Shown here piece by piece: positions 42,389-50,800 of a stretch of DNA of 64,000 nucleotides (its first letter is position 1; every line of letters begins with the position of its first letter). Made by a program: the position numbers and the translations under genes. Below the pieces are notes generated by a model. That model was given only the letters and a program-made list of their open reading frames with translations, was not told the origin of the DNA and ran no database searches. The stretch spans positions 11,391 to 75,390 of the forward strand of contig JAZQUG010000013.1 of the NCBI GenBank assembly GCA_045631225.1, written 5' to 3'. The stretch is from Fimenecus sp045631225 (lineage in GTDB: Bacteria; Bacillota; Clostridia; Oscillospirales; Acutalibacteraceae).

Positions 42389-43567
42389 TTAAAGAGCAAC
42401 ATATGCGCCGTCTTTAATAACAACTGCCATTGGGTCCTTTGAAACTGCACCTGTTTCATCCCATGTAAGAGCTGAACCGGCACCTGTGATACCCATATAT
42501 GAGAATCCGTCAGCACAGATAGCAACCTTAAGTTTAGCGCAGATGTCAGCAGCTGACATATCAGCTGTAATGCCTTCCTGTTCAAGAAGCTTTGCAATGA
42601 TATAAACACCGTCATATGCGTCAGCAGCAAACTGATTAGGAATTTCATCGTTGTAAGCAGCCTTATATGCCTTAACAAAGTTCTGAGTTGCTTCATCATC
42701 AGCGTCAGCTGCGAATGGAGTAAGGAGCATTACACCTTCAGCGAGTTTTGTGTCAAATCCTTCAATACCGAGAAGACCATCAAGACCATCACAACCAAAG
42801 AACTTTGGTGCATAGTCAACTGCAGCAGCCTGCTGAAGAATAAGAGATGCTTCTGTGTAGTATATTGGAAGGAATACAAGGTCAGCACCAGCTGCTTTAC
42901 AAGCGTTAATCTGAGCTGAGAAGTCTTTGTTATCCTTCTGGAATGACTGAGCTTCAACAATTGAAAGATTGTATTCTTTAGCACCTTCCATAAAGCTGTT
43001 GTAGATACCTGTTGAGTAAGCATCTGATGAGTCATAAATAACTGCTACTTTTTGTGCAAGCTTGTTTTCAGCAATATACTGAGCTGAACGAGAACCTTGG
43101 TTTGAGTCTGTGAAACAAATCTGGAATGTATTGTCGTTTGCGATTACATCATCAGCAGATGCAGATGGTGTAAGCTGGAACATTTGGTCAGCAGCTGTCT
43201 TGTCAATAACTGCAAGACATGAACCTGATGTAACTGTACCAAGGAAAATCTGCATACCTTGGTCTTTAAGTGAGTTGTAAGCACTAACAGCTTTGTCACC
43301 TGAGTCAGCTTCGTCGTCAGCTGATACAAGTTCAAGGTTAATGCCGTTAATACCGCCTGCCTTGTTAATTTCTTCAACAGCAAGCTTAGCAGCATTTACA
43401 ACTGCGTTACCATACTGAGCAGCACCACCTGTAAGAGGTCCGCTTACGCCGATTTTAATAACATTTGCATTTTCTTCCGGCTTTTCGTTTCCGCCACAAG
43501 CAGCAAAACATGTAACAACAAGTGTTAATGCTACAAGAACAGCGAGAATCTTTTTCAAATTTTTCAT
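42389..43567 (-). CDS. livK: Branched-chain amino-acid binding lipoprotein LivK
   Basis: The first gene of the liv operon encodes a 392-residue periplasmic-type binding protein (Peripla_BP_6). A lipoprotein signal (LAVLVALTLVVTCFAACGG) tethers it to the membrane. The mature part shows IKIGVSGPLTGGAAQYGNAV, AVEEINKAGGINGINLELVS, DEADSGDKAVSAYNSL and the later FAADAYDGVYIIAKLLE. It should bind leucine, isoleucine or valine outside the cell. AGGAGG precedes the ATG, and a consensus promoter and a palindrome lie upstream. Confidence 0.94.
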   Translation of the reverse strand: MKNLKKILAVLVALTLVVTCFAACGGNEKPEENANVIKIGVSGPLTGGAAQYGNAVVNAAKLAVEEINKAGGINGINLELVSADDEADSGDKAVSAYNSLKDQGMQIFLGTVTSGSCLAVIDKTAADQMFQLTPSASADDVIANDNTFQICFTDSNQGSRSAQYIAENKLAQKVAVIYDSSDAYSTGIYNSFMEGAKEYNLSIVEAQSFQKDNKDFSAQINACKAAGADLVFLPIYYTEASLILQQAAAVDYAPKFFGCDGLDGLLGIEGFDTKLAEGVMLLTPFAADADDEATQNFVKAYKAAYNDEIPNQFAADAYDGVYIIAKLLEQEGITADMSAADICAKLKVAICADGFSYMGITGAGSALTWDETGAVSKDPMAVVIKDGAYVAL

Positions 43568-43588
43568 TTTTATTTCCTCCTAATTTTT

Positions 43589-43612
43589 TATACAATAATT
43601 TAATATTGTATA
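43589..43612. promoter_or_regulatory. 24-bp inverted repeat upstream of livK (possible operator)
   Basis: TATACAATA and TATTGTATA are perfect nine-bp arms around ATTTAA. The repeat sits between the livK promoter and its start codon, where a repressor could block transcription; no dedicated regulator gene is adjacent. Confidence 0.5.
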
Positions 43613-43635
43613 AATTTCTTTAAATAGATAAAGTT

Positions 43636-43664
43636 AATATACACCAAATTAACAAATAAGTCAA
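43636..43664 (-). promoter_or_regulatory. Promoter of the liv operon
   Basis: On the minus strand TTGACT (43664-43659), 17 bp and TATATT (43641-43636), about 70 bp upstream of livK. Confidence 0.75.
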
Positions 43665-43675
43665 TTATTTTTAAA

Positions 43676-43703
43676 GAAAATGGTATGACATAATGCCATA
43701 CCA
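43676..43703 (-). terminator. Terminator after the M28 peptidase gene
   Basis: TGGTATG/CATACCA stem followed on the minus strand by ATTTTCTTTAAA. Confidence 0.65.
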
Positions 43704-43717
43704 TAATTCTTATATAT

Positions 43718-45055
43718 TTATTTCTTCTGAGGACCGTTGAATCCGTTTTCTTCCTGGAATTTTGCGATTTTGTCGATAACATTGAGAACAACATCAAAAC
43801 CATCGCCAACTGTTTCCATTTCAAAACGGTCTGCCATATCGTGGAATGTGTGATAATACCAAGTAAGCATTGGATTCTGTGCAGCAAATGTAACAGACTT
43901 GATTCCACCTCTTGTCATAGGAGTACTGTCACAACCACCAACAGGGTTATGAATACAACCATTTGTCTTACTTTCAATACCCATTTCTTTGAATGTTTCC
44001 TTAAACATTTTTTCCATATCAGTATCAAAGCGACAGCCCTGCCAGTCATCCTTGATAACAACCTCAAAGTACTCCTTATCAGCAACAGAGTCAATGTTGA
44101 TATTCCAAGCATTCTTTGTCAAATCGTCATTTCTGTGTCTATGTACAAAGTCCATTGAACCACGAAGACCTGCTTCTTCTGAGCCTACATTGCAATCAAC
44201 AATACGGCAATTCTTTGGCATTTTATCAGGATTTTCTTTAAAGTACTTGATTACAGCGTAGCTGAGTGCACAGCCTGTAGCATTATCCATAGCACCTCTT
44301 GATGCTGTTTCTTCGTCAGAATCGTTCCACATAATTACGAAACAGCTACCTATTGCGGTAAGGAGTGGTAAGAAATGAAGTGCAATAATTAATCTGTTAA
44401 GACCGTCTGATGAAGCTGCAATATATGCCCATGATGCATCAAAATAAAGACCTGTGTAAATTGCTGCCATAGCAACAGAAAGACCAACAAGGAAAAATAC
44501 ACAAACAGCACCAAAACCAACTTTACCATAAGTTGTGATGAGGCCATAAATTGGCTTGTCAGGATATTTTGATGCATTTTCAGAATGTTTCCAGTTCCAG
44601 CTTGTATCTGTATGACCTGAAAGAATAATAGTATAATCGTAATTACCGTCTTCAGGAGTTAATTCACCGTAAACGTTCTGTGAAATCTTCTGCTTGAAGA
44701 ACATATCAAACCATGGTTTGTAAAGGAAACAGCTGAAAACAAGCCAAGTAACCATGCAAATACCTGCAAGAGCCATTGCGAACCAGATGTAGTAATTGTG
44801 AAGAGCAAAGTAGATAAGACCACTTGCTATAAGGCCATACCAACCTGCATAAGGTAATCCACCGATACCTGAGCGTGGTGCAACACCGAATTCTTCTGTT
44901 TTTGGTTCAATACCAATTTCACGAAGTTTTTCACCCATGTAATTTGCATATTCTCTTTCACCTTTAGAACCGGGAAGACGAGAGCCGATTTTTTCAGAAG
45001 CATATTTTACAATGTCCCATGCTTCTTGGACATATTTTCTTGATTCCTCTTTCAT
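43718..45055 (-). CDS. M28-family membrane metallopeptidase
   Basis: The ~445-residue protein has the M28 zinc-peptidase metal ligands in order: His148 in LSGHTDTSWNW, Asp257 in GAMDNATG, Glu293/294 in NVGSEEAGLRG, Asp322 in NINIDSVAD and a His in WYYHTFHDMAD. Four hydrophobic segments are interleaved: two at ~72-112, before the first metal ligand, and two at ~178-243, between the first and second ligands. So the catalytic domain is split by membrane helices rather than simply anchored. Probably an aminopeptidase; substrate unknown. GGAGG stands eight bases before the ATG at 45055; the ORF extends to 45070. It is a single gene. Confidence 0.82.
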   Translation of the reverse strand: MKEESRKYVQEAWDIVKYASEKIGSRLPGSKGEREYANYMGEKLREIGIEPKTEEFGVAPRSGIGGLPYAGWYGLIASGLIYFALHNYYIWFAMALAGICMVTWLVFSCFLYKPWFDMFFKQKISQNVYGELTPEDGNYDYTIILSGHTDTSWNWKHSENASKYPDKPIYGLITTYGKVGFGAVCVFFLVGLSVAMAAIYTGLYFDASWAYIAASSDGLNRLIIALHFLPLLTAIGSCFVIMWNDSDEETASRGAMDNATGCALSYAVIKYFKENPDKMPKNCRIVDCNVGSEEAGLRGSMDFVHRHRNDDLTKNAWNINIDSVADKEYFEVVIKDDWQGCRFDTDMEKMFKETFKEMGIESKTNGCIHNPVGGCDSTPMTRGGIKSVTFAAQNPMLTWYYHTFHDMADRFEMETVGDGFDVVLNVIDKIAKFQEENGFNGPQKK

Positions 45056-45135
45056 CAGAAAAACCTCCAATTTATCTTTTTCTTATATATAATATTAAAT
45101 TTTTTCAATTAAATCAAGTGAATTTAAATATTTTA

Positions 45136-45171
45136 TTAAAAAAGACCTATGCAGTATGAACTACATAGGTC
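45136..45171 (-). terminator. Terminator after the acyl-CoA synthetase gene
   Basis: GACCTATG/CATAGGTC stem with a twelve-base loop followed on the minus strand by a run of six T residues. Confidence 0.85.
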
Positions 45172-45178
45172 AAAAATA

Positions 45179-46816
45179 TTAATCGTTCTGATTTCTTGCG
45201 ATTTTGAGAGTTGTTGTTTTTTTGAATTCAGTATCTCTGATTTTAATACCTGCAACATTTTTGAAAATAGGATTCTCTCTGTTGTATTTAGCAACATCGT
45301 CATTAATTCTGTCACGAGCATCAGGATATTCCTTTTCATTAAGGAAGAATTCAGCAACAATCTTTTCATCTTCCTGATAAACAAGAACTTCTTCAACATA
45401 TTCAATTCTTGAAAGCTTGTCTTCAATTTCTTCAGGAGAAACATTTTTACCATTAGCAAGGCAAATAAGGTTTTTCTTTCTGCCAACCATAAACAAGAAA
45501 CCGTCTTCGTCGATTCTTCCGTGGTCACCTGTGATTAACCATTCACCGTCAAAAGCTGCAGCTGTTGCTTCCGGATCTTTGTAGTAGCCCTTCATAACGT
45601 TAGTACCTCTTACATAGATTTCACCAACGCCTTCATCATCAGGGTTAACAATCTTGATTTCACAACAATCAAGCGGAGTACCAACACTACCGAATTTGAA
45701 TTTTCCGGGTCTGTTACATGTAACAGCAGGGGAGCATTCTGTAAGTCCATATCCGTTGTAAATATCAATACCGAATTCGTGCATGCCTTTTTCAACCTTA
45801 GGGTCAAGGTTAGCAGCACCACAAACAATCATATTAAGGTTTCCACCAAGATTGTCAATGATTGTTTTGAAGATTTTTGCACGCTTATCAATGCCGAACT
45901 TCATAAGAGTGTTACTGATTTTAAGGCCTTTTTTAAGGATTTCCTCTCTGCCTGTTTTTCTTGCTGTTTTCCAGATACGATTATAAATAGTGTTAACAAC
46001 AAGAGGAACACCGCAAATATTATAAGGCTTATATTTTTTCATATCACCTTGGATATTCTTAATGCCGTCACAAAGATAACCCCATTGTGAAAGGAGATAT
46101 GATGCGAAAAGAGCACTAACCCAAGCATAAGTGTGATTCAATGGTAAGAAGCCGATAGCGTGTCTGCCGTTAAGAGCACGAGTAGATGCTGTACAGTTTG
46201 ATGCAATGTTGTAGTGAGTGAGCATAACGCCCTTGCTCTTTGCGGTTGTACCTGATGTATATGCAATACATGCAAGGTCATCAGGACCAACTTCAGCATT
46301 AATAAAGTCCTTGTTGCCTGCATCCAACGCTACTTGACCTTCTTTAAGAAAACTGTTATAATCTTCTAAGCAAAAGTATTGCATTTCAGGCATATCAGGA
46401 TTTGCTTTAAATTCTTCAACAGCTTTATTGAACTTTGCTGAATGTACTAAAGCATCACAATCGCAACGAATAAGCTGGTCAGCAAGGTCATCGTAAGGGA
46501 GCTTTGCATCCATAGGAACTGTAATGTTACAACCTACAATAGTTGCATAATATGTAACCATCCATTCAAAACTGTTTTCAGCAATGATTGCAATCTTCTT
46601 TTTACCATTAAGACCTTTTGTATAAAAATATGTGCCGAGCGCAGCAATTTCGCTCCAAGTCTGGTTAAATGTTCTTTCACATTCATTCTTGTTTTTGTCA
46701 AGAAATACGTATTGTTTTTTATCCTGGCCTTTTTCAACACCTGTAACAACAATTTCCTTCAGTGTTTTATAATCAGGTATATTAGCGTTTCCTGCGTTTC
46801 TATGTTTTTTTGCCAT
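45179..46816 (-). CDS. AMP-dependent acyl-CoA synthetase (long-chain fatty-acid type)
   Basis: ANL-family enzymes activate carboxylic acids to acyl-AMP and then acyl-CoA. The 545 residues show the P-loop-like AMP motif LACIAYTSGTTAKSKGVMLTH, the A5 motif YNGYGLTECSPAVTCN, the A7 motif WLITGDHGRIDEDGFLFMVGRKK and the late Lys region (FKKTTTLKIARN). Overall it is closest to long-chain acyl-CoA synthetases. AAGGAG precedes the ATG. It is divergent from a TetR gene, and a palindrome overlaps its -35 box, so a TetR-type repressor probably controls it, as in many fatty-acid degradation or uptake systems. The true substrate is not known. Confidence 0.88.
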   Translation of the reverse strand: MAKKHRNAGNANIPDYKTLKEIVVTGVEKGQDKKQYVFLDKNKNECERTFNQTWSEIAALGTYFYTKGLNGKKKIAIIAENSFEWMVTYYATIVGCNITVPMDAKLPYDDLADQLIRCDCDALVHSAKFNKAVEEFKANPDMPEMQYFCLEDYNSFLKEGQVALDAGNKDFINAEVGPDDLACIAYTSGTTAKSKGVMLTHYNIASNCTASTRALNGRHAIGFLPLNHTYAWVSALFASYLLSQWGYLCDGIKNIQGDMKKYKPYNICGVPLVVNTIYNRIWKTARKTGREEILKKGLKISNTLMKFGIDKRAKIFKTIIDNLGGNLNMIVCGAANLDPKVEKGMHEFGIDIYNGYGLTECSPAVTCNRPGKFKFGSVGTPLDCCEIKIVNPDDEGVGEIYVRGTNVMKGYYKDPEATAAAFDGEWLITGDHGRIDEDGFLFMVGRKKNLICLANGKNVSPEEIEDKLSRIEYVEEVLVYQEDEKIVAEFFLNEKEYPDARDRINDDVAKYNRENPIFKNVAGIKIRDTEFKKTTTLKIARNQND

Positions 46817-46886
46817 ATTTTTTTACTCCTTATTTAGAAATAGAGGATTTACATTTTTAAATTTGACAAATGTAATACTTTAAAAA

Positions 46887-46915
46887 TTTTAACAAATTAT
46901 TAAATTAAAGTCAAC
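46887..46915 (-). promoter_or_regulatory. Promoter of the acyl-CoA synthetase gene
   Basis: On the minus strand TTGACT (46915-46910), 17 bp and TAAAAT (46892-46887). Confidence 0.7.
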
Positions 46916-46926
46916 ATTATGTTGAA
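46912..46926. promoter_or_regulatory. Probable TetR operator between acyl-CoA synthetase and TetR genes
   Basis: TCAACAT-T-ATGTTGA is a perfect 7-1-7 inverted repeat. It overlaps the -35 box of the minus-strand promoter and lies 29 bp before the TetR start codon, so one repressor could control both genes. Confidence 0.65.
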
Positions 46927-46954
46927 AACTTATACAATTAGGGGATGATTGTCA

Positions 46955-47533
46955 ATGTATAACGGAAATAATCCGACAGCGTTAAAATCACAACAATGGC
47001 TTACTCAAACGCTACTTGAGTTAATGGAAGAAAAACCATATGTGGATATTTCGATTATGGACATTTGTAAGAAAGCGGATTTATCAAGACAGACATTTTA
47101 CAATTATTTTGAATCTAAAGATGACCTTTTCAGATATTTACTTAGAAGCACTTATGACAAAAAGTTAAATTCTTTAACTGAAATTCCAAGTTCGGATGAG
47201 GCAATATCAGCTTTTGTAAGTGTCGTAAGAGAAAATCCGAGAATGGTTAACGCTATTGTAAAAAATAATATGGGTAATCTTGTTTCAGATGAAATTTTCA
47301 ACGCAATCACTCAATTCCTTAATCGATTTATTCCTAATTTTGAACATCAGCCTGATTTTGCATATCATGTAGTGCTATTATCTGGTGCATTAACTCACTT
47401 TATGTTGTATTATGCCCGTACTAACAAAGAATTATCTGAAAAAGAAATGACAAAAATTCTTGAAACATTTTTATCAGGCAAGGTCTTTAAATTGATAAGA
47501 GCGTCCAAATATTTGAGAAAGATAACAAGGTAA
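46955..47533 (+). CDS. TetR/AcrR-family transcriptional regulator
   Basis: A 192-residue regulator with an N-terminal TetR DNA-binding domain (~10-60). The recognition helix lies in YVDISIMDICKKADLSRQTFYNYFESKDDLF. The ligand-binding part (~65-190) is not diagnostic. GGGGA stands nine bases before the ATG at 46955; the TTG at 46949 is the ORF edge. It is transcribed away from the acyl-CoA synthetase gene over a shared region with a palindromic operator, so it most likely represses that gene and itself in response to an acyl compound. Confidence 0.9.
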   Translation: MYNGNNPTALKSQQWLTQTLLELMEEKPYVDISIMDICKKADLSRQTFYNYFESKDDLFRYLLRSTYDKKLNSLTEIPSSDEAISAFVSVVRENPRMVNAIVKNNMGNLVSDEIFNAITQFLNRFIPNFEHQPDFAYHVVLLSGALTHFMLYYARTNKELSEKEMTKILETFLSGKVFKLIRASKYLRKITR

Positions 47534-47543
47534 ATAAGATAAT

Positions 47544-47578
47544 AAAAAACAGCCACATTTATGTGACTGTTTTTTTTT
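47544..47578. terminator. Bidirectional terminator between TetR and lipoprotein genes
   Basis: AACAGCCACAT/ATGTGACTGTT (one mismatch) is flanked by A- and T-runs on the two sides and lies between convergent genes. Confidence 0.8.
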
Positions 47579-47606
47579 AGTAAAAATATCAGAAGATTTG
47601 TTTTGA

Positions 47607-48167
47607 CTATTCAACAAAATATAATGTTCCATTAACATCAGTAACTTCGAAATCAGAATAATATGGTGTAGTAACAGTTGATTTGTCAATTTTACCTGGT
47701 TGGAAAAGTAAAATTGCAAAATTTTGTGCTGTAATCTCTTGAATTGAATTAATCTTTCTGTCTTTAATTATTTGTTTTTCATTTGATTCGGAGCCTAATT
47801 CAAAAGTTTCTGAATTGAAATCAACAGTAATTGGTCGAATTGTATAGGAATGCTTATATGTAATTTCTACATTTGATTTTGTAATATCTATCTTATATCC
47901 ATCTTTAATTTTATAATAGTGTCTGAATCTCAAAGAATCAGTTTTACCTGATGAATCTTTTGTGAAAAAAGGTTCTTCAACAAATTCGAAAAATGTATCA
48001 AAATTTTCGAGAGTTAATTTAACTTCACCTTTTGGAGCTACTTCATCTTGTGGAACTACTTCTGTTGATTCAGTTTCTTTTGGTTCATCATCTGTATTAT
48101 TGCTACATGCAACAAAACAGAAACACATAATTGTGAGTGCTAATAATAATGCGATAAATTTTTTCAT
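47607..48167 (-). CDS. Hypothetical lipoprotein
   Basis: A signal peptide with a lipobox (FIALLLALTIMCFCFVACSN) marks this ~186-residue protein as a surface lipoprotein. A Glu/Pro-rich linker follows (DEPKETESTEVVPQDEVAPK), then a beta-rich domain (VKLTLENFDTFFEFVEEPFF, LRFRHYYKIKDGYKI, VEITYKHSYTIRPITVDFNS). I cannot assign a family or function. GAGGAAATAAAA precedes the ATG at 48167; the ORF opens at 48203. It is the last gene with the AT-rich composition of the resident chromosome before the GC-richer region. Confidence 0.75.
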   Translation of the reverse strand: MKKFIALLLALTIMCFCFVACSNNTDDEPKETESTEVVPQDEVAPKGEVKLTLENFDTFFEFVEEPFFTKDSSGKTDSLRFRHYYKIKDGYKIDITKSNVEITYKHSYTIRPITVDFNSETFELGSESNEKQIIKDRKINSIQEITAQNFAILLFQPGKIDKSTVTTPYYSDFEVTDVNGTLYFVE

Positions 48168-48421
48168 TTTTATTTCCTCGTTTCTTTTTTTAGTATTATA
48201 CAATATTCTTTTTATTAAATCAATAGTTTTGCTGTTATTGATATATATTGTATAACCTTAAAATAAAAGCAGTTATATGGTATAAGTCCTATATAAATAC
48301 TTAAATATGGTGCGGATGTTCATAAGGGATTTACTAAAAATACAAGCAAATCCGGCTTCAGACATAGTATTCTGCATCCATATCCGACTGCTGAAACAGA
48401 GCAAAAGAAAGGACAGATACT

Positions 48422-48842
48422 ATGCAGGACAAAAACGAACTCACTTACAGACAGGTTAGCGACTATCTTATTCCGAACCTCACCTTACCACCCGAAGAAG
48501 CAAATATTCATCTCGGTAAATGGGGTGAGCGAGTGCCGGAGGCACTCAAACGGGCGAACCGACCGAGCCGTAGGCTAGACATGTTACACAAGGATTATCT
48601 TCAAAAGCACAAGCCCGTTGTCTTTGCAACATTCCTTGCTCAGGGAAAATTGTGGCAGTATCTTGCAGATATTGATACTCAGGCACAACGGATGTTTGAT
48701 ACTCTTGTCGAACAAAATGAAAGAGAGAGTGTGTGTTGCCGAGCAACTCAAAGATAAAAATCAGATGCTGTGGGTGCAGATGACGAACAACATACAGAAT
48801 CGGGCAAAAGAAATCGTGTGCGAGGAGTTGATTTACACCTAA
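48422..48842 (+). pseudogene. tnpV: TnpV-family transposon protein, frameshifted
   Basis: TnpV is a small protein of unknown function carried by Tn4451-like and related transposons. The first frame gives LTYRQVSDYLIPNLTLPPEE, IHLGKWG and DMLHKDYLQKHKPVVFATFL, up to LVEQNERES. The typical C-terminus (VAEQLKDKNQMLWVQMTNNI, RAKEIVCEELIYT) continues in another frame after about 48725, so an indel in the GAGAGAGTGTGTGTTG tract has broken the gene. An in-frame 16-codon insert (about 48525-48572) also separates GKWG from the LDMLHKDYL segment. No partner recombinase gene is nearby. It marks the left edge of the GC-richer region. Confidence 0.8.
48525..48572 (+). repeat. Small hairpin insert within tnpV
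   Basis: GAGTGCC-GGA-GGCACTC (48531-48547) followed by ACCGACCGAGCCG (48558-48570) interrupts the TnpV coding sequence in frame. The same 13-mer follows hairpins within the insert of the repeat at 10758-10899. Confidence 0.5.
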
Positions 48843-48870
48843 CTGTAAATCTCAATTCAGAAGCAAGCAC

Positions 48871-48957
48871 AAGATTTCCGGCTATCATCGGAAGCGAAAA
48901 TCTGACAAGCTTTTGAAAAATTGACCCTTCGGTCAAACTGATTTCTTTCACGTCTTG
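48871..48957 (-). pseudogene. Fragment of a MATE-family efflux pump gene
   Basis: On the minus strand a short piece reads DVKEISLTEGSIFQKLVRFS then LPMIAGNL, which matches the N-terminus of MATE multidrug/Na+ antiporters. The similarity stops at the tnpV side, so only about 30 codons remain. It lies just downstream of the broken chbG-like gene. A remnant left by insertion or deletion is the likely explanation. Confidence 0.6.
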
Positions 48958-48976
48958 TTCTCTTTCCGTCAGCGTC

Positions 48977-49823
48977 TTACTGCGACTCAAAAATCTTCCA
49001 TGATACGACGGTAATGCCTTTTTGCTTTGCCCGTTCAAGCAGGCATCCGCTTTTCAATATCTGATATTCAAAAACTCTCTTTTGCCATTCGCCCTGATTT
49101 TCGTTTTCCTCAATCGGCAGTGCGGGATGCAGGAACATTTCCGTCACACCGTCAATACAGCGATCAACAGCATCAAGATAATATTTTTCAAGCGTATTGT
49201 AATCTTTGATTCTGTCCATTGACCACGGATTCGAAACAAGGTCGTCCAGCAGCTTAACGCCTCTTTTTTTCTCCCGCATGAACAATCATGTCCTGATATT
49301 TTTTTATAATCGCCGGAACACTTCTTCCGAGCTGTCTTTCAAGAAAACCGCTTGTTTTCGGAAACCTGTACGGTAAATGATGCTCTGCACAAAAATCATA
49401 GGCATCAAGATAAAACCGTCTGCCGTTTATCCCGTAAAGAGTTGCACAGTGATTGTCTGCATGGTCAACCGTTCCGCCGTTGTCAACGATATATCGGTAC
49501 TGACTTTCAAGCTCGGCTCTGACATCTTTTCTTGCGGTTTTGAAAATTAGCTCTTTCTGATGATGCGGCAATCCGTTCTGAAAGGAAGCGGAGTTTGAAA
49601 GGCTTTGCCATTTTTTGTCCTCGTAGTCCGAATTGATTGTCAGATGAACGCCCACATCAATATGATTCACACCTGAAAAATCAACCGCCTGTTTTGCGCT
49701 CGGCACAACCGTTAAAACCGAGGTTGACGTAATAAGCTGATTTTTCAACAGTTCCTCAATTGCAGCGTTCTGCTGCTCATTATATCCGAAGTCATCGGCA
49801 TTGATAATCAGATATTTTTCCAT
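48977..49823 (-). pseudogene. ChbG/YdjC-family carbohydrate deacetylase, frameshifted
   Basis: ChbG-type enzymes deacetylate chito-oligosaccharides. The first frame (start ATG 49823) holds LIINADDFGYNEQQNAAIEE, VGVHLTIN, VDHADNHCATLYG and the metal-binding Asp-Asp and His residues. It ends at HAGEKKRR just after an A7 run on the minus strand (near 49265-49275). The remaining ~95 codons (GVKLLDDLVSNPWSMDRIKD to SWKIFES) continue in another frame to 48977. Removing one A restores a normal-length protein, so this is a one-base frameshift or a sequencing slip. The start has only a weak ribosome site. It is downstream of the DUF624 gene, suggesting a former part of the sugar locus. Confidence 0.78.
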
Positions 49824-49902
49824 AAACATTACACTTCTGTATTTTTGATTGTTAAGAAATATAGAATCACACGGCTTGCCAACATGATTGGATGAACGCT
49901 TC

Positions 49903-50598
49903 CTATTGTTTGATGTCGTTGTCGGTGTTTTCATCGGCAGTTTCTATGCCGAATGCTTTATTGATTTTTTCGGCGGTACCGTAGCATGATGCAAGTGCAA
50001 CGATACAAAACGGGAACAGGGCGACGAGCGGTACACTGTACGGAAACAGAAAGGCTATCAGCGTAACACAAAGAATAACCGAAAGCAAATAACACAGCGT
50101 CGGCTTTATATTGCCGAAAGCCAAGATAAACGAGTTTGAAACCAGCGCTTTGAAGCTTTGTTCAATTTTGGTGAAAAGAGGAAAAAACCAATTCATAAGC
50201 ATGGTCAGCACAATATGGCAGCCTGCGCAGACAACCGCAGGAATAAACATCAAGGAAAGCTGTTTCGATAGGTTAAAATAAAAAACGCAGGAAAAATCAA
50301 TCAGGAAAAACATAATTAAGAAAAACAATCCGTAAAGGGTGCTTTTCAGAAACTCATTTTTAAAATACATAAAATACTCGCGGATCGGATAAACGACCTT
50401 ATCCTCGGCGTACTTGCTGCAAACCTGAATCAGGGCTTTATAGGAGGCGCCGAACGTTATCAGCGGCAGACAGGTAAGAGTGAATACGAGATTCAATAAA
50501 ATAAAATCAAAAAAATTATGAAAAATGAGCTGAAAATAACCGGCGATGCCCTTTTTCCTGATATACGGGACGGTTTTGTCAAAATCATTCAGATTCAT
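49903..50598 (-). CDS. DUF624 (YesL-like) membrane protein
   Basis: The 231-residue protein has four to five membrane helices (FFDFILLNLVFTLTCLPLIT, STLYGLFFLIMFFLIDFSCV, LMFIPAVVCAGCHIVLTMLM, PTLCYLLSVILCVTLIAFLF). It carries the DUF624 features LPLITFGASYKAL and WFFPLFTKIEQSFKALVSNSFILAF. DUF624 genes usually accompany sugar ABC importers of the CUT1 type; their biochemical role is unknown. It is divergent from the maltodextrin binding-protein gene, which fits. AAAGGAG precedes the ATG. Codons here are clearly more GC-rich than in genes before 48 kb. Confidence 0.85.
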   Translation of the reverse strand: MNLNDFDKTVPYIRKKGIAGYFQLIFHNFFDFILLNLVFTLTCLPLITFGASYKALIQVCSKYAEDKVVYPIREYFMYFKNEFLKSTLYGLFFLIMFFLIDFSCVFYFNLSKQLSLMFIPAVVCAGCHIVLTMLMNWFFPLFTKIEQSFKALVSNSFILAFGNIKPTLCYLLSVILCVTLIAFLFPYSVPLVALFPFCIVALASCYGTAEKINKAFGIETADENTDNDIKQ

Positions 50599-50746
50599 AA
50601 ATGTAACTCCTTTATTTCGATTCTTATATCTTAGCTTAAACAGTCAGAAAAATCAACTGTTACAATTGATTTGTACAACACGCATAAAAATATTTGTAAA
50701 TGTTTGTAGTTTACTTACAAAGTTACGAAAAACGTCGAAAAAGGGG

Positions 50747-50775
50747 TTGAAAATGCCTAAAAGGTGTGCTATATT
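50747..50775 (+). promoter_or_regulatory. Promoter of the maltodextrin operon
   Basis: TTGAAA (50747-50752), a 17-bp spacer and TATATT (50770-50775), 63 bp upstream of the binding-protein start codon. Confidence 0.8.
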
Positions 50776-50786
50776 AAAGCTGCAGT

Positions 50787-50800
50787 TGGAAACGTTTCCA
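50787..50800. promoter_or_regulatory. LacI-type operator downstream of the promoter
   Basis: TGGAAACGTTTCCA is a perfect 14-bp palindrome with the central CG typical of LacI/MalR sites. It begins 11 bp after the -10 box, so a bound repressor would block RNA polymerase at or just after the start point. The LacI-family gene at 54130 is the obvious candidate repressor. Confidence 0.8.

Noticed and set aside
49265..49275. Programmed -1 frameshifting at the A7 run in the chbG-like gene
   Set aside because: The downstream part lies in the +1 frame relative to the upstream part, so a -1 slip on A-AAA-AAG would not join them. A simple indel or slip explains it better.
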